NCBI GenBank assembly: GCA_016169945.1
Contig: JADLSH010000044.1
Span: 62,001 to 126,000, forward strand
DNA length: 64,000 nt
Direction of reading: 5' to 3'
DNA from: Trachythela sp. YZ-2020
Taxonomy: Eukaryota; Cnidaria; Anthozoa; Malacalcyonacea; Clavulariidae
Shown piece by piece: positions 20,500 through 31,524 of this stretch. The position numbers and the translations under genes were made by a program. Under the pieces are notes generated by a model. That model saw nothing but the letters and a program-made list of their open reading frames with translations, had not been told where the DNA came from and ran no database searches. Positions within the stretch are counted from its first letter, which is position 1. Each line of letters starts with the position of its first letter.

Positions 20500-21783
20500 A
20501 GCGATATTCTTTGAGATTTTTTTACATTGCGCATCGTTGTGGTTGTCCCATTTTAACTGCTCATCAAGGATCATGCCAAGTGACGTTTTGTAATAGACAC
20601 GTTTGATATGCCTGTCTCCTAGCGTCAATACAGGATTATTATCAACTGAAGCAAGACGAGATCTCGAGCCAATGAGCATAAACTCGGTTTTCTCTTCATT
20701 TAAAGTAAGTTTATTAGCTGTAAGCCACTGATGAACATTTCCAAGTTCTTCATTAAGCTTATTTTCGATTTCGCTTGAATTTTGTCATTCACAGGTAAGA
20801 TTTGTATCGTCGGCAAATAGTGTAGGTTTTGACGTTGTTAAACTATTTGGAAGGTCATTTATATATATTAAAAATAGAATGGGGCCAAGATTAGAACCCT
20901 GTGGTACCCCACATTTAATATTTTTTGCAGCCGAGATCTTACCATTGACTGAACAAACCTGCTTTCTGCCGTTAAGATAAGACTTAAACCATTCAAGGCT
21001 ATTCCCTTGAATGCCATATTTTTCTAATTTAGCCAATAGTATCACATGATCAACAGTGTCAAACGCCTTTTTTAGGTCCAGAAATAATACTCCGGTAAAC
21101 AGGCCTTTATCCATATTGTACAACCATTCATTTGTGGAGCTAAGCAGAGTAGTTTCCGTAGAATGTTGAGCCCGGAAGCCAGACTGCTGCTCCACAAGGA
21201 TGTTATTTATTGTCATAAACGATTTTAACTGTTGATATACCAGTTTCTCGAAGATTTTTGCAACAACTGAAATTACAGAAATTGGTCTATGATTTCCGCA
21301 GTCATTTTTATTCCCATCTTTGAAGACTGGTGTTACTTTGGCTAACTTCCAGTTATCAGGGAATATATTAGTTTGAAGGGACAAGTTGGAAATGTTAACC
21401 ATTGGGTCAGCAATAATGTATGCTGCATCTTTTAGCAGTCTTGTACTAATTCCATCCAGCCCTGGGGATTTTTTAGACTGAATGAGATTTAACGCAACTA
21501 TCACCTCCCCTACGGTAATAAAATTTAAAGCAAATACTTTATCATGCACAGGAGTCACAAAGCTTAATGGATTAATGTCACTCTCCTCAGTTCTTTCAGA
21601 CAACTTACTGCCTATAGTCGAAAAATATTCGTTAAAGCCAGCTGCAATTTTCTCATCATTTGTTACAGTCTTGCCCTCAACATTAATTTCTTTGACCTGA
21701 GTAGTCTTAGATTTTTTATTCAATAATTCATTAATAGCCTGCCAGCTTTCCTTGAATGAATGAATTACATTTATATAGCGCAT
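20500..21783 (-). pseudogene. LINE B reverse transcriptase
   Basis: RT domain: SKKSPGLDGISTRLLKDAAY, NHRPISVISVVAKIFEKLVY, FLDLKKAFDTVDHVILLAKL (catalytic Asp about residue 236), KCGVPQGSNLGPILFLIYIN and TLFADDTNL (FADD, about 323). A stop near 20785 and a frame change follow; the thumb start (MLIGSRSRL, YKTSLGMILDEQLKWDNH) continues at 20679-20500, where LINE C cuts in. Its upstream linker (SWQAINELLNKKSK) is joined directly to a truncated endonuclease. Confidence 0.88.
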
Positions 21784-22140
21784 TTTTCATATGGATATGT
21801 TCATGACTTGAATTTGGTGGTCTATACCATGTGGCAATTAGCAAAGGTTTACTTTTTGGCTTTCTGATCTCAATACAAAGAAGTTCAAGAGCATGAAATG
21901 CTAAGTCTTGTCGATTAATATATGGTATGTTTTTCCGAATATACATTGCAACCCCACCTCCGTTTCTATTCCGGTCAAGCCTAACAATATCATAACCGGG
22001 GATCTCAACCTCAAAATCATGCACACTATTATCTAGTCTTGTTTCATTAACTGCTAAAATATCAAAATATTTACTTTGCATATATACTAGGAGCTCATTG
22101 TAGTGTTTTACAAGACTAGCTATGTTAATTTGTTTAATAT
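21731..22140 (-). pseudogene. LINE B endonuclease, central part deleted
   Basis: Starts INIASLVKHYNELL (about 22125), then FDILAVNETRLDNS with the catalytic Glu, DIVRLDRNRNGGGVAMYIRK and TWYRPPNSSHEHIH. After YRPP the sequence jumps into the post-endonuclease linker; the GDxN and SDH motifs are missing. The overlap with the RT frame at 21731-21783 is the fused linker read in a second frame, so a frameshift also lies at the junction. Confidence 0.85.
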
Positions 22141-22674
22141 GGCTACGGGTGAAAAGGCTCTCTTGGCAATTGAAAGTATACAGGAAAATCTTAAAAATGC
22201 ATGTTCTTTGATACGACGCAAAGCATAATTAAAAATGCAACGTTTGCCGGATCGATCGAATTGACCTAATCGATCGAATTAATTGACGAGTGTCAATAAC
22301 GTTACAAGTATTCTTGAAACTAAGAAAAAGCAACGAGAAAATATCATTGTCTACCGAAATTATAGATTTTTAGTTCACTTCTCAACAAGAATAATTTTGT
22401 TGCTTCAAGAAGAGTCAGAATATTATTCTATGACGCAAGAATATCATTATGGAAATAAGAAGAAAAAAACCCCGGATTATCTTATTTTAAGAAATGTTTT
22501 CTTAAAACACGAATAATTTTTCTTGTAATTTTTCTTGACAAGAAATCATTTCTCAAAATAAGACTGAAAAATTATCTTAAAAATAAAACTTTTATTCTAG
22601 GCTAGACTTTTTGCACTGTTAATTAACAGAAAGTTCTGCATGCATTTCTATAGCCATGTGGTTAAAAAAATAAC

Positions 22675-24748
22675 TCTGTGGTGAGCAAAATCGAGCAATC
22701 AAAGAGAACATTTTTTAAAGAATCATTTCGCGAAAATAAAGGAAATCCAAAAACCGTTTGGAAGTTTCTAAAGTCTCTTGGCTCCCACAGCACTGATTCA
22801 AACAAGTCTCCGATCTCTGTTTCTGACGAAAACAATAACGAAATTAGTGACGCAAAACACATTGCCAATATCTTTAATGGTCATTTCACCACAATCGCAT
22901 CAAAGTTAAAATCATCGATGAATTTACTAAATACTCCAAATTTATCTAAACTAAAGACATTTATATTGTCTAAAATCCAACCTGATACAACGTTTAGTAT
23001 TCTAACTATTTCAACGAAAGAGGTCATAACCTACCTGTCAAATATACCCAACAACAAGGCAACAGGCGTGGATGGCATTAGCCCTTTATTATTAAAGATT
23101 GGTGTTCACGAAATCGCACCATCAATAGCCAAGTTAATCAATATGTCACTAAACTCTATGACATTCCCTTCCCGATGGAAAACCGCAAAAGTTACTCCCC
23201 TTTTTAAATCAGGGTCGACCGCTGATGTGAATAATTACCGGCCAATTTCAGTTCTACCAGTCCTTTCAAAGATAATCGAAAGACACGTGCACGAGTCCCT
23301 TTCCAGCTACTTGTCAGTCAATGGTCTAATTTATTCTAATCAATCTGGATTTCGAAAGAAATACAGCACAGAAACAGCTCTTGCGTTTATCATCGATACT
23401 CTTTTATTTAATATCGACAAGAACAAAATCAACGGATTAGTGCTAGTTGACTTTAAAAAAGCTTTCGATATGGTAGACCATGAGATTCTCCAGCGCAAAC
23501 TTGAACTTTATGGCTTTGACAACAACTCCTTAAAATGGTTCCAATCTTACTTGTTTCAACGTCGGCAGTATGTTGTTATAAATAATGAGGTATCAACAAC
23601 AACAATCATCACAGATGGTATTCCACAAGGTTCAATTCTGGGTCCTCTCCTGTTTGTCATCTTCATTAATGACCTCCCTCTACACGTCGACTCTCGCCTT
23701 GATATTTTTGCAGACGACACTACTATAGTGGAGTCATCGATGTTTACCAGAGTTGGTGAACTTAATGAAAAATTGTCAGCATCTGCTTCACAGGTTGATG
23801 ACTGGGCCAAAGAAAACAAGCTACCACTTAATGCTGCAAAAACTAAAACTTTGCTGATTTCGGAAAACGCTTGCACAACATGTTATCTCCACCTGATATG
23901 CGCCTTAACGTGAAAGCTAACGGAACTGCACTAGAGCAATGCAACAACGCGAAACTTTTAGGAATAGTTCTTGATGAGAATCTATCTTTTGATCTGTACG
24001 TGGACTCCCTTTGTAGCAAGATCTCTAAACGTCTAGGAATACTGAAAACTATTAAATCGTATCTGCCTATGGACGAACGTTTGCTATTTTACTCAACTAT
24101 GATCAAACCTCTATTTTTATATGCTTCAATTACTTGGTCAAACTGTAGCAAAAATAATCTATTTAAGCTACTTAAACTCCAGAAAAGAGCTGCACGTATC
24201 ATCCTAGATGCTCATCCACAACATCAATCTGTCGACCTCTTTAACCGTCTAAAATGGATTCCCTTCTATCGCGAAGCTGAAATACGCAAATGTATACTCG
24301 CTTATAAACGTTGTCATAACGAATGCCCTGATTATCTAAATGATATATTACCTCTCAACAGTGATCACCATAATAGAAGAACTCGCAATGCACATTGTCT
24401 TTTTACAGCACCTCGATATAATAGGGTTACTGAAGGTGGACGTACTTTCTCTGTGAGCACTATGAAATATTGGAATAGTCTCTCGCATGAAATTAGATCT
24501 GGAACTTCAGTAAATACGTTTAAGAAAGCATTGTTTGTAAATATTTTTAATCAACAGCAAGACATTGAAACATTTGATCCTTAAATTTACCACTATTATT
24601 GTAAATATATTCCAGATTCATATATCTTAATTTTGTAATCTTGTAAATATTTAATATTCTACTGAACGAGGGCCACTAGGTTATTAGTGTTCGCACTATT
24701 ATGTGTCACCCTCTTAAAATAAAGTTTCTATCTATCTATCTATCTATT
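22675..24748 (+). mobile_element. LINE D (CR1-type), 5' truncated
   Basis: Plus-strand non-LTR element that starts in the linker before RT and ends in a tail of TATC repeats (24727-24748). It has no endonuclease or ORF1, so it is strongly 5' truncated. The RT is followed by the usual C-terminal region, with one frameshift. It lies between the two AT-rich palindromic flanks. Confidence 0.88.
22678..24584 (+). pseudogene. LINE D reverse transcriptase, one frameshift
   Basis: First frame 22678-23880: NNKATGVDGISPLLLKIG, NNYRPISVLPVLSKIIERHV, LVDFKKAFDMVDHEILQRKL (catalytic Asp), TDGIPQGSILGPLLFVIFIN and DIFADDTTIVE (FADD near 23715). A single indel near 23870-23880 shifts the rest into a second frame (23880-24584), which carries GIVLDENLSFDLYVDSLCSK and KLQKRAARIILDAHPQ and ends at a natural stop. 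The two overlapping frames are one broken gene, not two genes. Confidence 0.9.
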
Positions 24749-25229
24749 AGGTATTTCTTATTTTAAGAATATTGCAAAAATCAAGAAAAATGTTAGTATA
24801 ATAAAATTGGTCTATTAAAAATTAACAAAGGTGTTGCTGTAATGAGAATTCCATATATTTTTGAGCTTTTAAAAATTTTCTTGTTTCAAGAACAATTAAG
24901 AATTTTTTTTCTTATGGCTAAGTATTTCTTATTTTGAGAAACAACTTATCAATTTGAAGAAAACATTTTCTTAAATTGAGAAAATAACTTTTCTTAAGAA
25001 ATAACGTTCTCATTTTAAGAAAATATTTTCTTAAATTAAGATAATGTTTTTCTTAAGAAATAATTTTCTTATTTTCAGAAAATATTTTCTTAAATTGAGA
25101 AAAAAAATTTTCTTAAGAAATGGATTTTTTGCTGTGTATTAAAGCCTTTAAGTTTAGAGAAAGGAGAGCTTGCGCGTGAATTATCTATTTTTGCACTATT
25201 TGTGATATTTTCAGCTTCATTGGCGTTTA

Positions 25230-26406
25230 TTACAACACTAGGAATCGATTGTCAATTATTAAGATATAATCAATAAAGTTTTTTGCTAATTTGGCAGAAC
25301 CTTGTTTGTTCAAATGTAGACCATACGGATTCAGGCAAGTTGCTGTAATATTTCTATGTGTTATTTCTATTTTAGCATTAAGACTTGGGTCATCAGTTCG
25401 TGTTATTACTTCTGAAATAACCACTTTTGTTTCCGTCGAGCTTTTCCCTATCTCTTGTCCGAGGGTAGATATAGTTCCAGATATTTGCTTAGAGGTTGAT
25501 TGTTTCAAATCATTGGTGCCGACATGTAGTATCAGATGATCAGGAGTTTTGTCTGTCGCGGATTTAACATAATGTTTCATGTCGCTCACTTTGGCTCCAG
25601 GGAACGTCTTCACCAACGCGTTGCGTTTTGAACGTTTACGCAATTTTGAGGTGTTTATAAATTTTAACATTTGATGCTTAGACTTAGGTTTTTCCCATAC
25701 ATTCTCATCATTACCACCAGTAATATTGCTACTCGCCTTCGCTTCGGTATGCTGCTGATTGAAATCATGTTGTATTATTTTAACGACGGTCATCAAACTT
25801 TATTTCTCGTCTTCGAGTTGTTTGTTTGCCTGGTTCAATTGCAAAATAGTCTGGCGCATATTGGTATTACTTTCTCGAAGCTCTTCATTCTTTCTGCATA
25901 ATTCAGCATTTTCTTCTTTTAACTCTTTAATCACTCCTTCAAGAATTATGATAGAATGTGATTTATTCTCTTTTATAGCGTTTATTTCAAAGGCGAGATC
26001 GTCTAGTCTTGTTGCCATTTTATTAGTAAATCTCTCAAATTTAAAGTTTAGCATATTAATTTCTGAGTCATCAATAGAATTAGCATTGACAGTCCTCCGA
26101 GGATTAGATGTACCTTTTGTCCCGGCTATTAACTTGTCAAGCGTTGATGACCCATCATGCAGATTTGGTCGGATGACTCGGATGACTGCTCACACATCGG
26201 CTTTTCGTACGTTGAACTTCCATGAGTAAATTATCTTTGCCAAATTTTCCACACTGGTTAGTTGTTGGGGTCTTTACACATTCGCTATCGCCATTCGATT
26301 GAAAATGCGCCTCTTTCGACTCACTCAGTTCGTCGTCACAGTCGTTATCGGCGTTCGGGTCGCACTCCTCAGATAACAATTCCTCGACTGGCCGTTCAAG
26401 ACCCAA
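25230..26406 (-). pseudogene. LINE B ORF1: coiled coil plus SGNH/GDSL-type domain
   Basis: Three consecutive open segments on the minus strand form one ORF1. 26406-26155: acidic N-terminal region (LLSEECDPNADNDCDDELSE). 26054-25800: coiled coil (IKENKSHSIIILEGVIKELK, EENAELCRKNEELRESNTNM). 25796-25230: an SGNH-hydrolase-like region with GAKVSDMKHYV, LILHVGTNDLKQ and a late YGLHLNKQGSAKLAKNF, matching the G-x-N-D and D/H-x-x-H blocks of GDSL esterase-type ORF1 proteins known from CR1 and L2 LINEs. A frame change or stop separates the segments. ORF1 proteins of this kind bind RNA in the retrotransposition particle. It lies upstream of the LINE B endonuclease, on the far side of the palindromic block. 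Confidence 0.8.
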
Positions 26407-26635
26407 TTTGGTTTCAACATTTTCATCGATATCTTTATTTTGTTCTACAAAGGTTTGTATTCGTTCTTTTCAGGCAATACTCTTCTCTCCCTCGAAGTAT
26501 ATATTTTCGCTTTTCATCTGCCAAACAACCACTAATAGCTTGCTCTCAAAAATCCATTTACCACCGCTAGGGGAATGCCACGTAGTACTTTCAGCCGTTT
26601 CTTCGTCTATTTCGGTTAGTACAAACGCTTTTAGT

Positions 26636-26998
26636 AAGTAAGTAAGTAAGCAGGGGTGCTTATTATCCTTACTTGCAGCTGAGAGCTAAGCTGAATTGCG
26701 AAGGACACAGCTCCAACAACGTGTCCAAGCTTTTCTAGGGGCGCAGGCAGCGCCACCATTGCTCGCCATCGCGACACAGGAGCATGGAAGGGCCAGTTAG
26801 GCCAGTTAGGGGTTACCCCCAACCAATCATTCCTGTGGGAACTGTGGGACCCGGAGTAAAACATTGAAACTTTCCGTTTTTCGACTCAGCGTTGACTGGT
26901 CATCTCACATGGCTATCTTAAGTCGTCCCCACTCCGACTGAGCAGGGTGAAGGCTCGTGCTCTAACTCGTGCTCTAACGATTGCGCCACCGAAGCCCC
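26636..26998 (-). mobile_element. tRNA-derived SINE with TTAC tail
   Basis: On the minus strand it begins GGGGCTTCGGTGGCGCAATCG, close to the acceptor, D-arm and A box (TGGCGCAATCG) of a tRNA, and ends about 360 bp later in a tandem TTAC tail (26636-26652, AAGT units on the plus strand). The body has no coding capacity. It sits at or in the 5' end of LINE B. The B box is not clear, so the RNA polymerase III origin is inferred from the head and tail only. Confidence 0.6.
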
Positions 26999-27496
26999 AT
27001 CTTCAAGCCATCTTCAAGCGTGCCTGTCCACTTTAACTTGTTCTTTTTAACATCAAAATGACCATAGAATACATTCAGAATCACTGATGAATTCATTTCT
27101 TGTGTAAAATATAAGTATTGTCGGAGCTCTAAAAGGCACGTCCGTTCACGTTGAGTGTGCAGTGACATTGTGACATACTGGGCAGTAATGTTCTGTTTTT
27201 TAGTTTCCTTTGGCTTAAATTTATTGCAAATATACTTGATGAATGATGATGATGAGGATATATATCAAGTTATCATGGTTGAAAAACCTTGTTACAACTC
27301 TATTAGTTACTTAGTTAGCAGTATCTTGCATATACAAAACACTCAAAGGGCATTGCAACTATCTCCTTCACCCCCCAGTGTTTGCCGCTTTCATGAAGCT
27401 GAATTGGGGAAACCAGAACAAGTATGCATGGTGAAATTTGCATCCACAAAGTGTTGACCATTGCTCATACTTAGCAGTAACATTTTTCTGTCAAAT

Positions 27497-28454
27497 GGAC
27501 AAATCGCATTATAGATTTCGGGCCGCTAAGCATGACGGTAGGAGGCTGTAAGCTGCTTCCAAACGAAATGGCCGCCGTGGGAGCGGACGATTTTGTTTGG
27601 AGGAAAATATGGCTGATTTTAAACTATTTATTGCATCCATCGACACGTTATTTGTCATGGAACATAACAAGGGTGCTTTTTGCTATATTCTGGGGAGATT
27701 TGGGGAATTTCTGTCCACTAGCGGCCGATAAAATGCGTTGAGAGTGACACGTCTTGTAAACATGCCTTGCAGAAATTTGCTCGCGAAAATCCAACCTTCC
27801 CAACTAAAGCAGGTGAGTTGGCGTTTCAATATGCGATCTGCTAAATATTATTTCAAAATAAGATGCTCTGATAGTTGTTTGTATTCGATCTCATAGTTGT
27901 TTTACATGTTCGCATGTCGAAATGGTATTTTAAGCTTCGTGAAATTTACAACTTTTGTCACGATTGTGTTCGAATTTGCCATTGAACGTGCCCTCACTTC
28001 AGCTAATGTTTTATCTTTGTTTTGGCGCGAAAATACCCTGAATTTAAATAAGCAGCTTTCAATTGTAGCAAGAAAATTTAAAAATAAAAGATTTTCCTGG
28101 TTTTACTGCTGTTGTTTGTCCTCTAGCTGAAGTGCAATTTGGTTCGTGTCCTCCATTGTTAAATTTTTTATATTACTCGTGAGTTCTAGAATAATTTTAG
28201 GCAAATAAATTTAGGTATATTCAAATATTAAACTTTTTAGGCCTTCTTAAAAAGTCGTTTCAGATTTTGTATAAATTTTTGTATAGGATATAAAAATATT
28301 TAGCTAAATTATAATAGTATTAAATTAAATTTAGGTAAATACATGTAATATATTTTAAAATTGTACAGTTTAGGTTAGTTTTTAAACGAGTATTTAAATT
28401 TATTATATATGGAGGTTGAACCTAGCACTTCACTTGAGGTGAACAACACTGAAA
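27497..28454 (+). repeat. ISL2EU-like left terminal inverted repeat
   Basis: A 958-bp arm matching the complement of 31481-32350, with a 24-bp extra piece near 27543 and smaller indels. It extends into the first codons of the nuclease gene, so it carries the whole promoter region and start codon. Confidence 0.88.
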
Positions 28455-30054
28455 TACCAACATTAAAAAGGTGGACAAGGGATTTAAATGGCCTCCCGGC
28501 ATTTAGTTATGAGTTATTATGCAAGCATTTGGGAACTGAACAATCTGGCGGTGCTCACAAACACAAAAAGTTAGGATATCAAATATTCAAGGATAAATAT
28601 GTTGGTCAAGTTGAAGTTAAAGCAAATGTCGTCAAAGATACTATCTCGTGTTTCTTGATTAAAGCTGGTGTAAATGCTGCCATGAAAAACCAAACGTATA
28701 CAGTATATGTTCATTTAAATGAAGCTAATGGGGAGGTTGTATATAGCAACTGCACATGTAAAGCTGGCAAAGGTGGACAATGTAAACATATTGTTGCATT
28801 GCTGTTTCAAGTAATCGAATATAAACAATTAGACACGACTGAAATCCCTGATCACCTTACTTGCACACAGTTATTACAGCAATGGCACGTACCAAGAAAG
28901 AATGAGTCTGATGAGGCAGTTCTGTATGAAAGCATTGTTTTTAAAAAGGCTGTTTATGAAAAGATATTAAAAACAGTAATAAGCGTAAAATATCACAACC
29001 ACCCAATGAGGAAGTGTATAATCCCACTCCAGATTTTGCTAAAGTTATTCAACAGACTGAAATAGAGAAATTCATTGAATGCACTAGAAGAGAAAAGCTA
29101 TTTAGGCAACTTATTAGAGTCGAATGATTACAAGCCATATACATTTGAGGCTATCCATGAGGAACTTCCATCAAAAAGAGACACACTGAATCCCTTGCTC
29201 TGAATTTTAATGACACTGCCATCCGTGAAAAAGTTCTAGATAATTTACAACCTACTTCATTAGAGAAATCTAATAGTTATAGTGAGACAGTCAAGAAATT
29301 AAAACATTCTATAAGTATTACACATTCAGAAATACTCAAGATTGAAAAAACACAAGAGATCAATCTTCAAGTGATAAGTGGTTTGAGGAACGGCATAAGA
29401 GACTCACTTCATCAAATTTTGGTGCAGTAGTTAAGAGAAGAAAAACAATTTTCCCAACATCATTACTGAACAAAATCCAACATCAGTCCAAACAAGCAAA
29501 GTGTCCAGAACCTTGTCAGTGGGGAAAAGATAAGGAAGGGAAGGCTATTATCGAATACTGCAAATTTAAAAACAATAAAGAACAGGGTATTAATGTATGT
29601 TCGAAATGTGGTTTTGTCGTTAACAATGAGTTTCCTTGGTTAGGAGCCAGTCCAGATTTTTTAGTTTTAGATCACACAGAAGAGAACTCCTTTGGCATTG
29701 GTGAAGTTAAGTGCCCTTTCTCAATAAAGGATGTTTGCATAGAGGAAGCATGCAAAGACAAAAGCTTTTTCTTGGGCATAGCAAATGGAAAAATCCAACT
29801 AAAAGACACATAACTATTACTACCAAATCCAAGGATGCATGGCCACACTAAATGTGACCTGGTGTGACTTTGTTGTTTTTACAAATATTGATTTACATGT
29901 TGAGAGAATCTATTTTGACAATGACTTCTGGCATAAAATTGTGCCAGAGCTAAGCAGTTTTATTCAGAATATTTGTTACCAGAATTGTAATGATAAATTC
30001 TGCACAGTTGATATAATACTGTATAAATTAAAAACTGTTAGAACATTTTTATAA
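28409..30054 (+). pseudogene. SWIM zinc finger plus YqaJ-like nuclease of the ISL2EU-like element
   Basis: The open frame 28409-29065 has an N-terminal region, then a SWIM zinc finger with VYSNCTCKAGKGGQCKHIVA (CxC...CxH, residues about 110-130). After a shift near 29065, a second part (about 29380-29815) shows the YqaJ/lambda-exonuclease-like core: RLTSSNFGAVVKRRKT, PWLGASPDFLVLD and GIGEVKCPFS, with the D...ExK metal-binding pattern. The end at 29839-30054 (TWCDFVVFTNIDLHVERIYF) is the usual YqaJ C-terminus in these proteins. Indels near 29065, 29200, 29400 and 29815 break the frame. The likely role is DNA end processing or strand exchange during transposition, known by analogy only. The start codon and first 15 codons lie in the terminal repeat. 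Confidence 0.85.
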
Positions 30055-30221
30055 TATAACATATGTACAGATCAGAAGTCATCACACAACTTTAACAGTC
30101 TATGATTGTTTTCTTTAATAATAGGGGCAAAAACAATGTTAAATAGGAACAAACACCCCAGATTTGGTCAAGGTTATCAGCCAGTGTCAAAGGAATTACG
30201 TGCTGCAATATTCTATAGTTT

Positions 30222-31524
30222 TTATTCGTGCAATTGCACGCTCGACATAACTGAAGCAATTTTTCTAGTTTTTGCCTCATCTTCAGCTGAAAGCTGAGGT
30301 TGTCCACCTAAAAATGGCGGAATATTTAGGAATACCCCATTTGGCATGTCAGACTCAATGTCAAAACCTCTGTCTGCCATAAGTTCATCTCCTGGCTCTA
30401 GTAGATCCAGAATCCCACAGTCACGAGTGATTTTCTTGTCACTAGTTCTACCTGCATATAAGCTGGAAACAAAACTTGGATAGCCATTCGGTGAAATTCC
30501 AATCAAACCCTTGGCAGTGTTATGATTCTTATAGCTTGAAAATGTGATTGATTGACTTCTACATGATGATGGCATTTCAATAAAAAACTCAGTACAATCA
30601 ATAATAACTCTGGTTTTAGGATAAAGTTGCTTAAAGCACAAAGGCATGTTATCTTGAATGAACTTACGACTGGGCCAAATTGGGAGGGTACGAAGACGTT
30701 GATGCAAAAAGGGAATCCATGTTTTAAAAATGCGAGAAACACTGGTTGGTGAGATGTTAAATCTATGAGCAATATCTTGCAAAGTAACCCCAAACGTAAT
30801 CTTGTAAGTACAAGGAATAATTCCTGTTCTGGGGACATGGATCTTTGCTTGCCACATTTTATTTGCGATTCAGAAGTTATAGTAGCAGTGTTTGAACCAT
30901 AGTACATAAGGTGTTCACAGGCTGGATAAAGGTAATCATAAAATGCTTTGAAACTTGAGTAGTTTGGAAATCCAGTATAAAATCTAAAGTCATTGTCACT
31001 GCCTATAAATCTTTCTAATCGAAATGCACTTAATTTTACTTTCTCTATATCTTCTTCATGCTGCTTTTGTAGTTGTAATTTTTCTGTCTCAAGTATAGCC
31101 ATTTCTTCCTTAAGTTTTTCTATTGGATCCTCAGTCTCAACAACAGTAGAATTAATCTCACTAATAATGGCACTGGTTGAAATATCTGCATCATCTCTTA
31201 CTGTTCTACTTGCTTCACTTGATGAACATTGTGGATTATCTAGATTGTCAACTGTTACTCTTATTTCTTGGTTTACTCGTTGTTGCAAAAACTGTTGGAA
31301 TGTTGTTTGTGTATGTTTTCCTGCCTCCCATGAAATGCATTGAACACACCCTGTGACTAGGACCAGGCTCTCTTACACCTTTTCTTTTTAAAGTTGTACC
31401 CACTTTTCTTTAACTCAGGATTTTTGGAATCTTTTTTCGATTGTTGCTTTCGCATTGTGGTATAAGTGACTTCATCATTTTCAGTGTTGTTCACCTCAAG
31501 TGAAGTGCTAGGTTCAACCTCCAT
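30222..31524 (-). pseudogene. THAP-DDE transposase of the ISL2EU-like element
   Basis: From the ATG at 31524 the first codons equal those of the nuclease gene (MEVEPSTSLEVNNTE), because they lie in the right terminal repeat. After a stop and shift near 31370 comes the second half of a THAP finger (HRVCSMHF, NNIPTVF; 31290-31370); its first CxxC half is not found. Then a coiled coil (KLKEEMAILETEKLQLQKQH) and a helix-turn-helix region (LQDIAHRFNISPTSVSRIFK), with a frameshift between near 30790-30850. The DDE_4 nuclease core follows: VIIDCTEFFIE (first Asp) and DELMADRGFDIE (second Asp). The final Glu block (VERAIARIK, about 30235) is in another frame. Several breaks make it inactive. Confidence 0.85.

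Larger units (their letters stand above)
22262..25140. repeat. AT-rich block of TTTCTTAAGAAA-type inverted repeats, split by LINE D
   Basis: Two flanks, about 22283-22670 and 24750-25140, are full of short inverted units such as TTTTCTTAAGAAA, TCTTATTTTAAGAA and AGAAAATATTTTCTTAAATT, at least ten in the right flank. They form a hairpin-rich, non-coding element inserted in LINE B between ORF1 and ORF2, later split by LINE D. I could not define exact ends or a target duplication. Confidence 0.55.
15880..26620 (-). mobile_element. LINE B (CR1-type with ORF1), interrupted
   Basis: A long non-LTR retrotransposon on the minus strand, in order: ORF1 (26406-25230), endonuclease (22081-21731), reverse transcriptase (21783-20500) and C-terminus (16344-15880). 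It is split by LINE C on the opposite strand (about 16386-20499) and by an AT-rich palindromic block with LINE D (about 22262-25140). The RT frame runs to KKISKNIA at about 20500 and its expected continuation, RARSFVPRHILINM, resumes at about 16385, which shows that LINE C landed in it. The endonuclease lacks its central part. Confidence 0.82.
15661..27181. mobile_element. Inserted block holding LINEs B, C, D and a SINE
   Basis: The 6-bp sequence GCAGTA borders both sides (15655-15660 and 27182-27187), and copy 2 of the host element runs through this point uninterrupted near 42180. The block is therefore a single insertion that was later invaded. Its backbone appears to be LINE B on the minus strand, with the rest nested within it. 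15661-15879 and 27000-27181 show no recognised features beyond this and are probably LINE B untranslated ends. Confidence 0.7.

Noticed and set aside
22678..24584. Two overlapping genes in LINE D
   Set aside because: The second frame continues the same ORF2 protein; a single indel explains the split.
15661..27181. One large transposon with 6-bp duplication GCAGTA
   Set aside because: As a unit the block has no inverted ends; it is better explained as LINE B with later insertions, so I list it only as an inserted block.
28409..29065. Host SWIM-domain gene
   Set aside because: Its start lies in the terminal inverted repeat of the ISL2EU-like element and it is followed by YqaJ pieces, so it belongs to the transposon.
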